Shown piece by piece: positions 36,393 through 46,109 of a stretch of 55,505 bases of DNA; the stretch's first letter is position 1; every line of letters starts with the position of its first letter. The stretch comes from Promethearchaeota archaeon (GTDB lineage Archaea > Asgardarchaeota > Lokiarchaeia > Sigyniarchaeales > SOKP01). Under the pieces are notes generated by a model. That model searched no databases. It worked only from the letters and a program-made list of their open reading frames with translations, and had not been told where the DNA came from. The stretch is from contig JAGXOA010000072.1 in the NCBI GenBank assembly GCA_019894715.1, forward strand, positions 1 through 55,505, read 5' to 3'. Position numbers and translations under genes: made by a program.

Positions 36393-39263
36393 ATGAGCGA
36401 AGATAAGAATGATGATATAAATATAAAACTTGGTGGTATGACTTGTGCTAATTGTGCATTAAAGATTGAAAACAAACTAAAGAATCTTGATGGTGTACAA
36501 AGTGCTACAGTTAATTTTGCTATTGAAGAAGCAAATGTAAAATTTAACCCTAAAAAAACAGGATACAACAATTTTAATAGGGCAATACAGGATTTAGGAT
36601 ATAAAGCTTCATTAGCAAAAATAGAGTTAAAAATTAATGAAAATTTATTAGAGGAAGAATTTAAACAAAAAATACAAGAGATCCAATCAATCAATGGAAT
36701 TTTTAAAGTAAGAGGCAATTATAATGCATTGAAATTATTTATCGAGTTTAATAATTCGGCTTTAGATGAAAACCAAGTATATATAAAAATTAAGAATTTA
36801 GGAATAAAAATTGACAAAGTTGCTGGAACTACTGATACGGAAATTAAAATTCACAAAAAAGAGATGAGATATAGATTTCGAATTTTATTAATTTCTGTGA
36901 TCTTCTCCTTTATTATAGCCCCTATTGCATGGTTTGTAATAGATTCATATGAAAAGAATTTAATCCTTTTCTTTTTTGGAATTGCAAATTATGCTATATG
37001 CAGTTCTTTTTTCATTAAAGGTTCTTATAAATCTCTAAAAAATAAATCTACAAATATGGATGTTCTAGTAACGCTAGGAACTTCTACTGCTTTGATTTAC
37101 TCAATTTTGACAACATTTTTCATATCAGGTAAAACTTTCTATGAAGCTATGAGTATGATTACTTCTTTTTTACTTATTGGGAAATATCTTGAACATAAAA
37201 CAAAGGGTCAAACTTCAGAAGCGATAAAAAAATTAATTGGATTGCAACCCAAAACAGCTACACTACTAAAAGAGGGAAAAGAAATTGAAATTCCAATCGA
37301 GGAAATAGAGGTTGGAGATATACTCATAGTAAGACCTGGAGAAAAGGTTCCTGTCGATGGAAAGGTGATTAGAGGTAAAACTAAAGTTGATGAATCGTTG
37401 ATAACTGGAGAGAGTAATTATGTTAAAAAAAAAATAGAAAGTAAAGTTATTGGTGCTACTGTCAATCAAACTGGTTTAATTCATATTGAAACAGAAAAGA
37501 TTGGGAAGGATACTCTTCTTTTTCAAATAATAGATTTTGTGAAACAAGCCCAGAGCAGAAAAGCAGCTAAACAACAACTCGCTGATAAAGTTAGCAATTA
37601 TTTTGTTCCTATGGTGATCATTATTGCGTTAATTTCTCTTATTTATTGGTATTTCTGGGGTACTCTCGTATTTCCAATTCTTTCAACTTCCAGATTAGAG
37701 ATTTCTCTCCAAATTTTTACTTCTGTTGTAGTTATTGCTTGCCCTTGTGCTTTAGGTTTGGCTATTCCTACAGCCGTTATGGTGGGGACAGGAAAAGGTG
37801 CTGAGAATGGGTTGCTTATTAAAGGTGGTGATTCTTTAGAGTCTATCAATAAGGTAAATACCATTGTATTTGATAAAACTGGAACGTTAACAATTGGAAA
37901 ACCTAAAGTATCCATAATTGTTTCTGAGAAAAATCTCAAAGGTGTAGGTTATGATGATAAAGATATTCTATATTACACAGGAAGTGCAGAACTCGGATCT
38001 GAACATCCTCTTGGTAGAGCAATAATTGAGGAGGCAAATCAAAGAAATTTAAATCTTGAATCACCAAATAATTTTGAAGCTATTCCTGGAAAAGGTCTTA
38101 AAACGGTAATCAAAGAAAAGTCAATAATCATAGGAACTAAAAATCTTATGCTTGAATCTAACGTAAATATAGAAAAAATATATGAAAACAAATTTTCTGA
38201 ATTGCAACAAAAAGGAATAACTACTATTTTAATCAGTATTGATAATCAAATAAGAGGAATCATTGGAATTTCAGATAAAATTAAGGATCAAGCACTTTAT
38301 GCTTTAGATAAACTACGAGATAAAAATATTGAAATTTTTATGATAACAGGAGATAATTTACAAACAGCATTAAGTATAGGAGAACAACTCAATATTGATC
38401 AAAATCATATTCTAGCTGAAGTATTACCAAATGAAAAAGCTTTAAATATTCAAAAACTTCAAAAATCAGAAAAAAAGCGTATAGTTGCAATGGTTGGAGA
38501 TGGTATTAATGATGCTCCTGCATTAGCTCAAGCAGATGTAGGTATTGCAATAGGCTCAGGCACAGATATAGCTATTGAGACTGCTGATATTGTTTTAATG
38601 AGAGGTGATTTGAGAAATGTTGTCTCTGCAATAAATTTGTCCAAGAAAACTTATAAAAAAATGATTACTAATCTTTTTTGGGCTTTTATATATAATGTTA
38701 TAGGCATACCTCTAGCAGCAGGTGTATTTTATGGAATTACTAGATTTTTCCTCCCTCCCTACTTAGCAGCTGTATTTATGGCTACGAGTTCAGTCTCAGT
38801 TGTAATAAATGCTTTATTTTTAAAACGGTTTGAACCAAAAACAGAAAAACAAATAGAAGAAACTAATTTACTTCTTGAGGAAAAAGTATTTGATCCTATT
38901 TGTGGTATGCAAATTATTCCAAGCCAATCTATTGAATATAAATATAATGATAAACAATTTTACTTCTGTAACTCCACTTGTGAAAAAGAATTTAAGCTTA
39001 ATCCCAAGTTATATAAAGATTTTAAAAATATGAACCCAAAATTAATGTATAAAGAGAATCAAATTAGAAAAATAGAAGAGGTGGATAAAAAAATTCAAAA
39101 ATTAAAATGTCAGGATTGTGAATATGAGATTGATATTCCAATGCATTGTGGAAAACCAATGCATATAGAAGGAGATCAATTAGTATGTTGGATGGGTTCT
39201 GAATGTGGAAAACAATCCATACCTAAACATCATGAAAAAAATATGATTAATCCTAAATCTTAA
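36393..39263 (+). CDS. copA: Cu(+)-exporting P1B-type ATPase CopA
   Basis: A 956-aa copper pump of the cell membrane. The N-terminal HMA domain has GGMTCANC (about 14-21). A second HMA-like fold (about 85-145) has lost CxxC. TGES is near 337, the ion-binding CPC is at 450-452, DKTGTLT is near 494, SEHPLG near 530 and GDGINDAP near 702. The late membrane helices have FIYNVIG and MATSSVSVVINA, the Cu(I) signatures. Unusually, the tail adds a YHS-type domain (DPICGMQ with FCNSTC, about 832-865) and a zinc-ribbon-like segment (KCQDCEYE, MHCGKPM, about 907-945). GAGGTG precedes the ATG. Confidence 0.95.
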   Translation: MSEDKNDDINIKLGGMTCANCALKIENKLKNLDGVQSATVNFAIEEANVKFNPKKTGYNNFNRAIQDLGYKASLAKIELKINENLLEEEFKQKIQEIQSINGIFKVRGNYNALKLFIEFNNSALDENQVYIKIKNLGIKIDKVAGTTDTEIKIHKKEMRYRFRILLISVIFSFIIAPIAWFVIDSYEKNLILFFFGIANYAICSSFFIKGSYKSLKNKSTNMDVLVTLGTSTALIYSILTTFFISGKTFYEAMSMITSFLLIGKYLEHKTKGQTSEAIKKLIGLQPKTATLLKEGKEIEIPIEEIEVGDILIVRPGEKVPVDGKVIRGKTKVDESLITGESNYVKKKIESKVIGATVNQTGLIHIETEKIGKDTLLFQIIDFVKQAQSRKAAKQQLADKVSNYFVPMVIIIALISLIYWYFWGTLVFPILSTSRLEISLQIFTSVVVIACPCALGLAIPTAVMVGTGKGAENGLLIKGGDSLESINKVNTIVFDKTGTLTIGKPKVSIIVSEKNLKGVGYDDKDILYYTGSAELGSEHPLGRAIIEEANQRNLNLESPNNFEAIPGKGLKTVIKEKSIIIGTKNLMLESNVNIEKIYENKFSELQQKGITTILISIDNQIRGIIGISDKIKDQALYALDKLRDKNIEIFMITGDNLQTALSIGEQLNIDQNHILAEVLPNEKALNIQKLQKSEKKRIVAMVGDGINDAPALAQADVGIAIGSGTDIAIETADIVLMRGDLRNVVSAINLSKKTYKKMITNLFWAFIYNVIGIPLAAGVFYGITRFFLPPYLAAVFMATSSVSVVINALFLKRFEPKTEKQIEETNLLLEEKVFDPICGMQIIPSQSIEYKYNDKQFYFCNSTCEKEFKLNPKLYKDFKNMNPKLMYKENQIRKIEEVDKKIQKLKCQDCEYEIDIPMHCGKPMHIEGDQLVCWMGSECGKQSIPKHHEKNMINPKS

Positions 39264-39282
39264 TTAATTTGAGTAGAAATAC

Positions 39283-39299
39283 TTTTTATTTTTTTTTTA
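39283..39299 (+). terminator. T-run after copA
   Basis: An almost continuous T-tract 20 bp after the copA stop, suited to archaeal termination. Confidence 0.45.
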
Positions 39300-39320
39300 T
39301 CTTTTTTACCATGATAATAA

Positions 39321-39350
39321 AAGAAAGCCCATTCCTTTAGGGATGGGATG
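39321..39350 (+). mobile_element. Solitary IS200/IS605-type right-end relic (copy C)
   Basis: AAGAAAGCCCATTCCTTTAGG continues to GATGGGATG. CCCATTCC and GGGATGGG (39328-39347) pair around loop TTTA with one mismatch, the same 5-bp + mismatch + 2-bp design as the other hairpins. It sits between the convergent copA and chelatase genes with no transposase. Confidence 0.5.
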
Positions 39351-39371
39351 AATTTTGTTAAAAAAAAAAAT

Positions 39372-41570
39372 CTAAAGTATCTTTTTCAATTCTAGGATAA
39401 GTGAAGAAGGACTATATCTATCAAATTGATATATCTCAGCATTACCAAAATCTTTAAAATTTTTTTTAATTTGTTCTGCTGAATAAGGATGCACTCCGAG
39501 ATTTTGAGTAGCATAACTCTTTTTTGGCTCTAAAACAACCATATGTATATTTTGATGTGATAATGATTTTGTAATGTTTTTTAATTCTTGCACAACTGAT
39601 ATATAATCACTTTCAACTTGAGCGATTAGATCTGGATATTTTACTGAAATATTAGCTCCACAGTCAGAGCAAATAAAAATAACAGGTATAATATTTCTAT
39701 TTTTTAATTTCTCAATTTTTATCAATTCAAGACATTTTTTTAATCCTGCAGCCATAGGTGTATAGGATTTTCCTTCAAGATTTTTAAGTTTTTTAATTGC
39801 GTTTTGAAAAGATACTGTTGGTTTTTGCAATACAACTGCTTCTTTACCTCTAAAAACAATTAGACTAAGTTTATCTTTTTTTCTATATCCTTCCTTTTGG
39901 AGTGATAAAATTACATCTGTCATTTGCCTAATAACATAGTACATAGATGCAGAACTATCCAAAACAAAAAACAAGGCTAATGGAGCTCTGTATTCAAAAA
40001 TCTTATCCATAATATCATATTTATCAAATCTGATAGGAAATTCTATTCTAGTAGTGTTGTATATTGTATTTTTTAAATAATTTCTAATTGTTGCATCAAG
40101 AGCAATACTTTTAGGTTGGAGATTTACTGGTGCTCTGTATGATATATATCTTCCTTTTTGACTTGAGGAAATCTTAATTCTTCTCCCAATACCTCTACCA
40201 CCATAATTAGAGATTTTTCTTTCTTTACGTATATTATCTAAAATTGATGACATTTTCTTTTCCATATTAAAAATTAAGGGAATTGAATTATCTATTGTAA
40301 TATTGAATTTTTCATCTGAAGGTAATTCTTTTACTTTCCATCCTCCAGCAGGACTTGAATCTCTATTTTTTCCATCGGGATATTTAGGTGGAGGTAATTT
40401 TTGTTCTTTTGATTCAGGAAGGTCTAATTTGTTTGGGTCTATAGAATGTCTTTCAAATTCTTTTTGTGATTTATCAGAATGTTTTAAAGGTCCTTCCGTG
40501 TCTTTATTTGGTTTATAAATATCTGGATCTTCATATGCTTTTTTAATTTTTCCATATACTTCAGAAATTTTTCCCTTTATTTCTTCTGGAGTCATCTCAT
40601 AATGTAGAGATTTAATTCTGTGTTCAAAAACTAAATCCATTGCTGTATTAATATCCGTCTCACTAATTATCATTCTTTCTTTAAAAGCAGCATGGGCTCG
40701 AGCACATCTTATGAACGTTAAATCAGCTCTTTGAGAAAAAATTTCAAGTTCATTAACTATTTTTGAAACAATTTCATATATTGAATCGGGGATTTCTACA
40801 TTTTTAACTATATTTCGGGCTTTAACTAATTTATTTTTTAATTCTTCTTGATATTTTTCAAAATTTTTAATAAATTCTCTTGGATTATCATTATACCTTA
40901 TTACTCGCTTGGAAATTTCAGTTCTTAGTTTAAGATCTTGAGGTGCTAAGATTTTTACTTCTAAACCCAATCGATCTGCTATCTGAGGTCTTAATTCACC
41001 CTCCTCTGGATTCATAGAACCTACTAATACAAATCGAGAGGGATGCATAACCGATATACCTTCACGTTCGACAATATTAATTCCTGAGGCAGAAGCATCT
41101 AAAAGCGTGTCAACAATATGATCTTGCAGAAGATTAATCTCATCTATGTATAGTATACCTCTATTGGCTTTTGCTAAGAGTCCTGGATGTAATTCAGAAA
41201 TACCTTCTGTAAGAACTTTATCAATTGATAGGGACCCACAAACCATATCCTCTGTAACACCCAAGGGTAAGTTAACTAAATGCATATCTTTTTTTTCGAT
41301 TTCAATTGCTTTTTTTTCTTTTTTAATTTGACAATCTGAACATAAATCTTCAAAATTTGATTTTGGATCACATGAAAAGATGCATCCTTTTGCAATATCA
41401 ATTTGAGGCATGACTTCTACTAATGAACGGACTGCTGTAGATTTACCTGTCCCTTGATGACCTGATAATAACACACCTCCTATTTGAGGATCAATAACAT
41501 TTAAAATTAAAGCCATTTTCATTTTATCTTGACCAAGTATAGCTGTAAATGGGAAATTAAGTTTTTTCAT
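39372..41570 (-). CDS. Mg-chelatase-like AAA+ (ChlI/BchI) fused to VWA (ChlD) protein
   Basis: 732 aa from the ATG at 41570. Residues 1-330 form a ChlI-type AAA+ ATPase: PFTAILGQDKMK, Walker A GHQGTGKS (37-44), a Cys cluster around CIFSC and CSDC, Walker B-like LYIDEINLL, and SMNPEEGELRP. A Pro/Lys-rich linker (about 345-430) leads to a VWA domain with MIDAS DSSASM (about 540) and SYTPMAAGL. Such proteins drive metal insertion into tetrapyrroles with a CobN/ChlH subunit, or act in MoxR-like assembly. No large chelatase subunit is in the window, so the substrate is open. An upstream ATG at 41615 is less likely. Confidence 0.87.
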   Translation of the reverse strand: MKKLNFPFTAILGQDKMKMALILNVIDPQIGGVLLSGHQGTGKSTAVRSLVEVMPQIDIAKGCIFSCDPKSNFEDLCSDCQIKKEKKAIEIEKKDMHLVNLPLGVTEDMVCGSLSIDKVLTEGISELHPGLLAKANRGILYIDEINLLQDHIVDTLLDASASGINIVEREGISVMHPSRFVLVGSMNPEEGELRPQIADRLGLEVKILAPQDLKLRTEISKRVIRYNDNPREFIKNFEKYQEELKNKLVKARNIVKNVEIPDSIYEIVSKIVNELEIFSQRADLTFIRCARAHAAFKERMIISETDINTAMDLVFEHRIKSLHYEMTPEEIKGKISEVYGKIKKAYEDPDIYKPNKDTEGPLKHSDKSQKEFERHSIDPNKLDLPESKEQKLPPPKYPDGKNRDSSPAGGWKVKELPSDEKFNITIDNSIPLIFNMEKKMSSILDNIRKERKISNYGGRGIGRRIKISSSQKGRYISYRAPVNLQPKSIALDATIRNYLKNTIYNTTRIEFPIRFDKYDIMDKIFEYRAPLALFFVLDSSASMYYVIRQMTDVILSLQKEGYRKKDKLSLIVFRGKEAVVLQKPTVSFQNAIKKLKNLEGKSYTPMAAGLKKCLELIKIEKLKNRNIIPVIFICSDCGANISVKYPDLIAQVESDYISVVQELKNITKSLSHQNIHMVVLEPKKSYATQNLGVHPYSAEQIKKNFKDFGNAEIYQFDRYSPSSLILELKKIL

Positions 41571-41906
41571 TAAAAAGACTTTTAGTATTAATTTATTGAT
41601 AACTAAAATATTCAAAAGAAATTAAAATTGCTGTCATTAATGATATAAATCTATTGGATAAAATTTGAAATAATCTTTTCACTCGTTTTAAGTATATAAA
41701 ATTATAAAAAATAACATCAGTATAATCATTGAATCCATCACTATAACAATCATCATCATGTGGATTAGTACTATTGTAATCCTTTTCTAAATTTCTTTTT
41801 TTTCTAAAAAAAATTACTAGTTTTAATTATTAAATTGAAAATAACAATATTTTAATTTAGGAAATAATGATTTTCCAATAATCTAAACAAATATTTAAAC
41901 AAAAAA
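41571..41906. other. Intergenic region with no clear feature
   Basis: AT-rich DNA between the chelatase-like gene and the 55-aa zinc-finger gene. A short ATCATC/CATCATG-type low-complexity stretch (about 41739-41760) is the only pattern seen. Confidence 0.35.
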
Positions 41907-42074
41907 ATGACAAAAGAATATAAGTTATGTAATAATTGTGGAGAAAATGAAGAATCTGATGAAATCTATTCATGTGAGACTTGCGGAAACATGATTTGTG
42001 ATGTCTGTGTTATAGCATGTGATAAATGCAATATAAACTTCTGCGATGCCTGTTTTTCTGAGCATGAATGTTAG
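41907..42074 (+). CDS. 55-aa multi-CxxC zinc-finger protein
   Basis: A clean ATG-to-TAG frame whose product has five evenly spaced CxxC pairs (Cys8/11, 23/26, 31/34, 38/41, 46/49) and a final His53-x-Cys55. Eleven Cys and one His could bind two or three zinc ions in a cross-brace, like B-box, ZZ or RING-related fingers, but it lacks the central His of a classical RING. It converges with the Rpn11-like JAMM gene (24 bp between stops). Chance conservation of such a pattern is very unlikely. Confidence 0.75.
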   Translation: MTKEYKLCNNCGENEESDEIYSCETCGNMICDVCVIACDKCNINFCDACFSEHEC

Positions 42075-42097
42075 GAAAATAATTCTTTTAAATTATA

Positions 42098-43048
42098 TTA
42101 AAATTTATTTTCTAATTCTTGGAATTTGTTTTCCAGATTAATTGTTAGATCATCCCATTTTGACAAAATTTCTTTTACTTTTGGAATAACTATATCTCTT
42201 TCTTTATACTCCAAATAATCCAAAAATTCTTTTATCATTTCTATCTTCATATAGGTTGTTGCAGCAAATTTTCGTATTTCTTTAGTTTGTGTTTCAAGAA
42301 CTTCTTGAGTTCTCTGTTTTTCACCTTTTCGAACAAGTGTGATTAGATATTCCTCAGTACCTATTAATCGAGAGTTCAAATCATTTACTTTCTCATTGAT
42401 ATATTTTTCATAAATTTTATAAATATCTTTGTTTGGAAATAAATTCGTTATCTCAATAACAAATTTTTGTGTCAGTTTTATACATTGTTCCATATTTTCA
42501 TATCCTTGAATTATGTAATCATTTTCATGATATGATGCTTCAATCCCTCGATTTACATCATCCAATCTATAAATCTTAAATCCAGGATCGCTTTTTAATT
42601 GAATAACTGGATTTCCTTTTTTATCAGGGAGTTCAATTTGTCTAATTAAACGATCGGGATTAAAAACCAAAGATATCGCTTGAGGATTAAATTGTTGATA
42701 TGAAAGTGTTGTTTTTACATCGAGTTGTGACATCATAACTTTAAAACCTGGATGAGAATGCCACCAACCAACAGTAAATTCCCCTCTTGAGAATGCAGCA
42801 TCATCTATAATACTAAATGATTCGTAATCTTCATTTGACCAATAAACCTTATCAATAACATCTTCTGGATTTTTAACTTGGTGAGTTATTGGATAGGCTT
42901 GAGAAATAATTACATTATTACCCTCATTTTTTCCAATAAAAACGCCGTATACTTCTAACCAATCATCATCTGAAATTCTTTTATTAGCATATCTCACTGC
43001 TGCTGCTACAATTGTTAAATATACTTTTTTAGGAATAATAATAGTCAT
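42098..43048 (-). CDS. Rpn11-like JAMM/MPN+ metalloprotease
   Basis: 316 aa from the ATG at 43048 (MTIIIPKKVY). The MPN domain (about 5-150) has the full JAMM zinc site: Glu32 in LEVYGVFIG, His97 and His99 in GWWHSHPG, Ser107 and Asp110 in MMSQLD. This class removes ubiquitin-like modifiers (Rpn11, AMSH). Residues about 190-316 are helical and coiled. A longer reading from 43225 would add 59 residues encoded by the transposon relic (PLPLGSGSS comes from its hairpin) and should be rejected. No ubiquitin, E1 or E2 gene is in the window. Confidence 0.88.
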   Translation of the reverse strand: MTIIIPKKVYLTIVAAAVRYANKRISDDDWLEVYGVFIGKNEGNNVIISQAYPITHQVKNPEDVIDKVYWSNEDYESFSIIDDAAFSRGEFTVGWWHSHPGFKVMMSQLDVKTTLSYQQFNPQAISLVFNPDRLIRQIELPDKKGNPVIQLKSDPGFKIYRLDDVNRGIEASYHENDYIIQGYENMEQCIKLTQKFVIEITNLFPNKDIYKIYEKYINEKVNDLNSRLIGTEEYLITLVRKGEKQRTQEVLETQTKEIRKFAATTYMKIEMIKEFLDYLEYKERDIVIPKVKEILSKWDDLTINLENKFQELENKF

Positions 43049-43149
43049 TTTTACAAAAACGAGAAAAATTTTTAAATGAATAATAAAGAATTCTTTATTT
43101 ATACTTTGTTCTTTCCTAAAAAAAAAGAATTTGATAATAAATAATAGAG

Positions 43150-43225
43150 TTGAACTACCACTACCTAAAGGTAGTGGATTTGTACTCACTAATATGATTT
43201 TAGACAATACAGGATGGTTCTCCAA
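43150..43225 (-). mobile_element. Solitary IS200/IS605-type end relic (copy D)
   Basis: It begins TTGAACTACCAC, with a perfect 20-bp palindromic hairpin CCACTACCTAAAGGTAGTGG (43158-43177). The next ~50 bp align with the reverse complement of 14390-14467 with one 7-bp gap. On the minus strand the segment before the hairpin reads ENHPVLSKI, like ENYPVVSKI of the 14.4-kb element, so both derive from one coding end. It lies immediately upstream of the JAMM gene start. Confidence 0.6.
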
Positions 43226-43741
43226 GTTTTGTATTTATTGGAATTATAGAGATATAAATGATAGGAGGATGTTAATTCATAGAATAGCTATGTGAGAAGG
43301 TCACACCCAAAAGGAAGTAGCCTTCTCGCAAATAAATTGTAAAAATAAATTATCCAAAAGGATTTAGTACACACTATTATAAAAATTATATTTTTTTATT
43401 TTAAATAGCTAAAGATATATTATAATCATATTTTTTTGATGAAAATCTTATTTTTTGCTATGAATTTCTATTTTTTTCTTTTTAAAATTCTTAAAATAAT
43501 ATATCATTATAAAATATTGTATCAGCTGGGTTTTATTGTATAATTAATGAATAATTGCTATTAATTTGATGATACAATCTAAAAAATCCTTTTTCTAATT
43601 CTTTTTCAATTTTCTTATTTATCTTATAAAGACAAAAATTAGGTTTTATGAGTTATTTTCTTTGGTTATTTTTTGCAAAATCTATTTATATCCAGTAATT
43701 CTTTATCACTATAAAAAAAATTATTATTTAGGTGAAATTAT
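43226..43741. other. Non-coding region with a strong hairpin
   Basis: About 500 bp between the relic and the zinc-ribbon gene. TGTGAGAAGG (43291-43300) and CCTTCTCGCA (43321-43330) form a 10-bp stem with one G-U pair and a 20-nt loop holding CC-AAAA-GG. This is the most GC-rich spot nearby and could be the other end of the mobile element or a small RNA. The rest is AT-rich. Confidence 0.4.
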
Positions 43742-44410
43742 TTGACTGAAAAAGGTTTTACACCCTTAACAAGCCAATTAGGAATTCCTGGTACCTCATA
43801 TCGGCTTCAATTAGGACTTATTAATGAAAAATGGGCAAGTAGGCTTTTAAAAGGAAAAAACGCAATTGATTCCTATATATACAAAGATGATGATTCAATG
43901 GGGGGATTTCCTAATCAAAATCTTATAGTTGGATGGGTATTACGAACAGTAGCAATTCCAAATATAAATCCACATCAGGTTATGAAAACTACTCAAGCTT
44001 TAGTGAAACAAGCAATGCAAAATAAGGATAAACAAAAGTTCATAACACCTCTCTCAGAAACAAAAGATGTTGAATTAGAGAAGGTTCCTGAGAATGAATT
44101 AAAACGTCCTAAGGCAAGTGGATGGATTGAAAATGAAGCTCCTAATGTTGTTACTGAAGAAAGTAAGCGAAAAGCATTTCAAGAGAGGTTTTCTTCATTG
44201 CAAGGAGGCGAAACAGCAACCCAAACCCATTCAAGAAGAAATTTACCAACAATTCCTAGTACAAACTCAAATACATCTAACCTCCAAACAAATTCTGAGA
44301 GCTCTGGAGGATCAAGAGGCATTATAGAGACGCAATATTGCCCACATTGTGGAAAAGATCTAAATTGGAAATTCTGTCCACATTGTGGAAAACAAATACC
44401 ACATTCATAA
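43742..44410 (+). CDS. Asgard-type protein with C-terminal double-CxxC zinc ribbon
   Basis: 222 aa from a TTG preceded by AGGTGA at a 6-bp spacing. Residues about 1-90 form a compact domain (GFTPLTSQLGIPGTSYRLQL, NQNLIVGWVLRTVAIPNI) I do not recognise. About 95-190 is polar, Ser/Asn/Thr-rich and probably disordered. The C-terminus has CPHCGKDLNWKFCPHCGKQ, a zinc ribbon of the kind that mediates protein or nucleic-acid contacts. It directly precedes the MPN+/MPN- gene pair on the same strand (about 250 bp away) and could be an adaptor for it. Confidence 0.7.
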   Translation: MTEKGFTPLTSQLGIPGTSYRLQLGLINEKWASRLLKGKNAIDSYIYKDDDSMGGFPNQNLIVGWVLRTVAIPNINPHQVMKTTQALVKQAMQNKDKQKFITPLSETKDVELEKVPENELKRPKASGWIENEAPNVVTEESKRKAFQERFSSLQGGETATQTHSRRNLPTIPSTNSNTSNLQTNSESSGGSRGIIETQYCPHCGKDLNWKFCPHCGKQIPHS

Positions 44411-44663
44411 ATAAATAATTTAGATATTATTTTTCATTTATTTTAACGATATTTTACAAAATAAATCTTTTTTAAAATACTCATATTGAAATATAACTGA
44501 TAAAATCTTATCAAAATGATTTATATAACTGTGTAATTTTATTAACGATATTGTCTTAATAAAAATTCATAATAATCATATTTTTTTTTTATAAATTTAA
44601 AAGATATAGATAAGTAAAGAGAATATAATAATTACCTAATGATTAAGTAAAAGTGATTCAATA

Positions 44664-46106
44664 TTGAAAGAACGAATGTCGAATTATAGGGACAATACAA
44701 TAGTAAAGATAAAACCAATAGCATATTACAAAATGCTAGTGCATATATTGAGATATGGTTCAAAGACACGACCACACCATAAATTTAAAGAAGTTATGGG
44801 GATGATTATTGGTCATTTGGAGGGAGATGGCAAAATAAAAGATGTTATCATAGAGGATGCTGTACCTGTATCGCACGGCGGGTCAATAGAAGTTGATTTT
44901 TCATCATCAGACTATGGAAAATTTGAAGCAATCAATGTAGAGGCAGGTGAGAGAAATATGTTTACTCTTGGGTGGTACCATAGTCATCCTGGTCTTAGCA
45001 TCTTTTTTTCAGGTACAGATATTAGAAATCAACAAGGTTGGCAAGTACCAAATCCTAGTGCAGTAGGAATTGTATTTGATCATACATATTTAGAGTCTCC
45101 TGGAGATCTAGGATTTAGAACATTTAGACTGGATGATCCTAGTAAAAATAATATGTTAAGATATCATGAAGTAGAGACAATTGTTGAAATTCCAGATTCA
45201 CTTGATTTCTATGATTACATTATTGATTTAATTGGCAAAATTCATTCTAAAGAACCTCCTATATTGGAATTAAATGAAAAATTTAATATTTTTGATGATA
45301 TAAGCATTCCTGATGATAATCAATTCAAACATGAAATATCTCAATTAGACTCGAATAAAATTATTGATACGATAAAGACAAATATTTCTGGAATGATTGA
45401 ATCATTATTGAATCCATTGATTTTAATGATTAATAATTGGAGTCAAAATTTAGGACAAGGAATGTTTAATAATAATTTATCAACGAAAGAAGCTCTAAAA
45501 AATTTAAAAAATATTCTCATTACAGAAATTGATCAATTACAAAATACTATACTTTTTACTTTGCAATATAATTTAACAAACTTAGATATGTATATTGATG
45601 ATAGGTTTGATGTCATAACTAAAATCTTTAAGAAAATTGGCGATTCTATTAATAATTTAGAGGAAAACATAATCAATCAAATTAAGGATTCATTTAAAGA
45701 AATAAATCCAGAATTAGAAAAAAAATTAATCTCGTTATTTAAAACTGAAATCGAAAGTATTGAAAATATAATTGATAATAATAAAGATTTAGAAAAGGAA
45801 GTAGATAAACAAAATGAAATAGTAGGAAATTTAGAAAATATTAATTCTCTTATACAAGATAAGATAACAAAAGAGTTTAATGAATATTATAAAAATGTAG
45901 AATTTGAATATGATAAAATCCATAAAAATACTCAAGAATCTCTGGATCAGTTTGAAAAGAATTTAGAAAAAATCACTTTTAGCATCAATAATCTAAAATC
46001 AGAATATGAGAATTCAACAACTAGATTGAATAAGAAAATTGAAGCTTTAAAGGATGAGAATAATAAATTAAAAAAACAATTAAATGAAAAAAAAGTAGGA
46101 GAATAA
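44664..46106 (+). CDS. JAMM/MPN+ protein with long C-terminal coiled coil
   Basis: 480 aa. The N-terminal MPN domain (about 12-180) has the complete zinc site: Glu43 in KEVMGMIIG, His106 and His108 in GWYHSHPG, Ser116 and Asp119 in FFSGTD. Residues about 200-480 are helical. The last ~120 form a Lys/Glu/Asn-rich coiled coil (LKDENNKLKKQLNEKK at the end). Isopeptidase or deubiquitinase-like activity is predicted by family. It starts at a TTG with AAGTGATT upstream, or at the ATG at 44676. The next gene begins 3 bp after its stop, so the two are one unit. Confidence 0.88.
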   Translation: MKERMSNYRDNTIVKIKPIAYYKMLVHILRYGSKTRPHHKFKEVMGMIIGHLEGDGKIKDVIIEDAVPVSHGGSIEVDFSSSDYGKFEAINVEAGERNMFTLGWYHSHPGLSIFFSGTDIRNQQGWQVPNPSAVGIVFDHTYLESPGDLGFRTFRLDDPSKNNMLRYHEVETIVEIPDSLDFYDYIIDLIGKIHSKEPPILELNEKFNIFDDISIPDDNQFKHEISQLDSNKIIDTIKTNISGMIESLLNPLILMINNWSQNLGQGMFNNNLSTKEALKNLKNILITEIDQLQNTILFTLQYNLTNLDMYIDDRFDVITKIFKKIGDSINNLEENIINQIKDSFKEINPELEKKLISLFKTEIESIENIIDNNKDLEKEVDKQNEIVGNLENINSLIQDKITKEFNEYYKNVEFEYDKIHKNTQESLDQFEKNLEKITFSINNLKSEYENSTTRLNKKIEALKDENNKLKKQLNEKKVGE

Positions 46107-46109
46107 ATC

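Noticed and set aside
40303-41331. Plus-strand frames opposite the Mg-chelatase-like gene
   Set aside because: Antisense of conserved AAA+ and linker coding sequence, with no motif of their own.
43049-43225. A 59-residue N-terminal extension of the Rpn11-like JAMM protein
   Set aside because: It is a translation of the transposon-end relic and AT-rich leader (PLPLGSGSS comes from the hairpin). The JAMM fold begins at MTIIIPKKVY.
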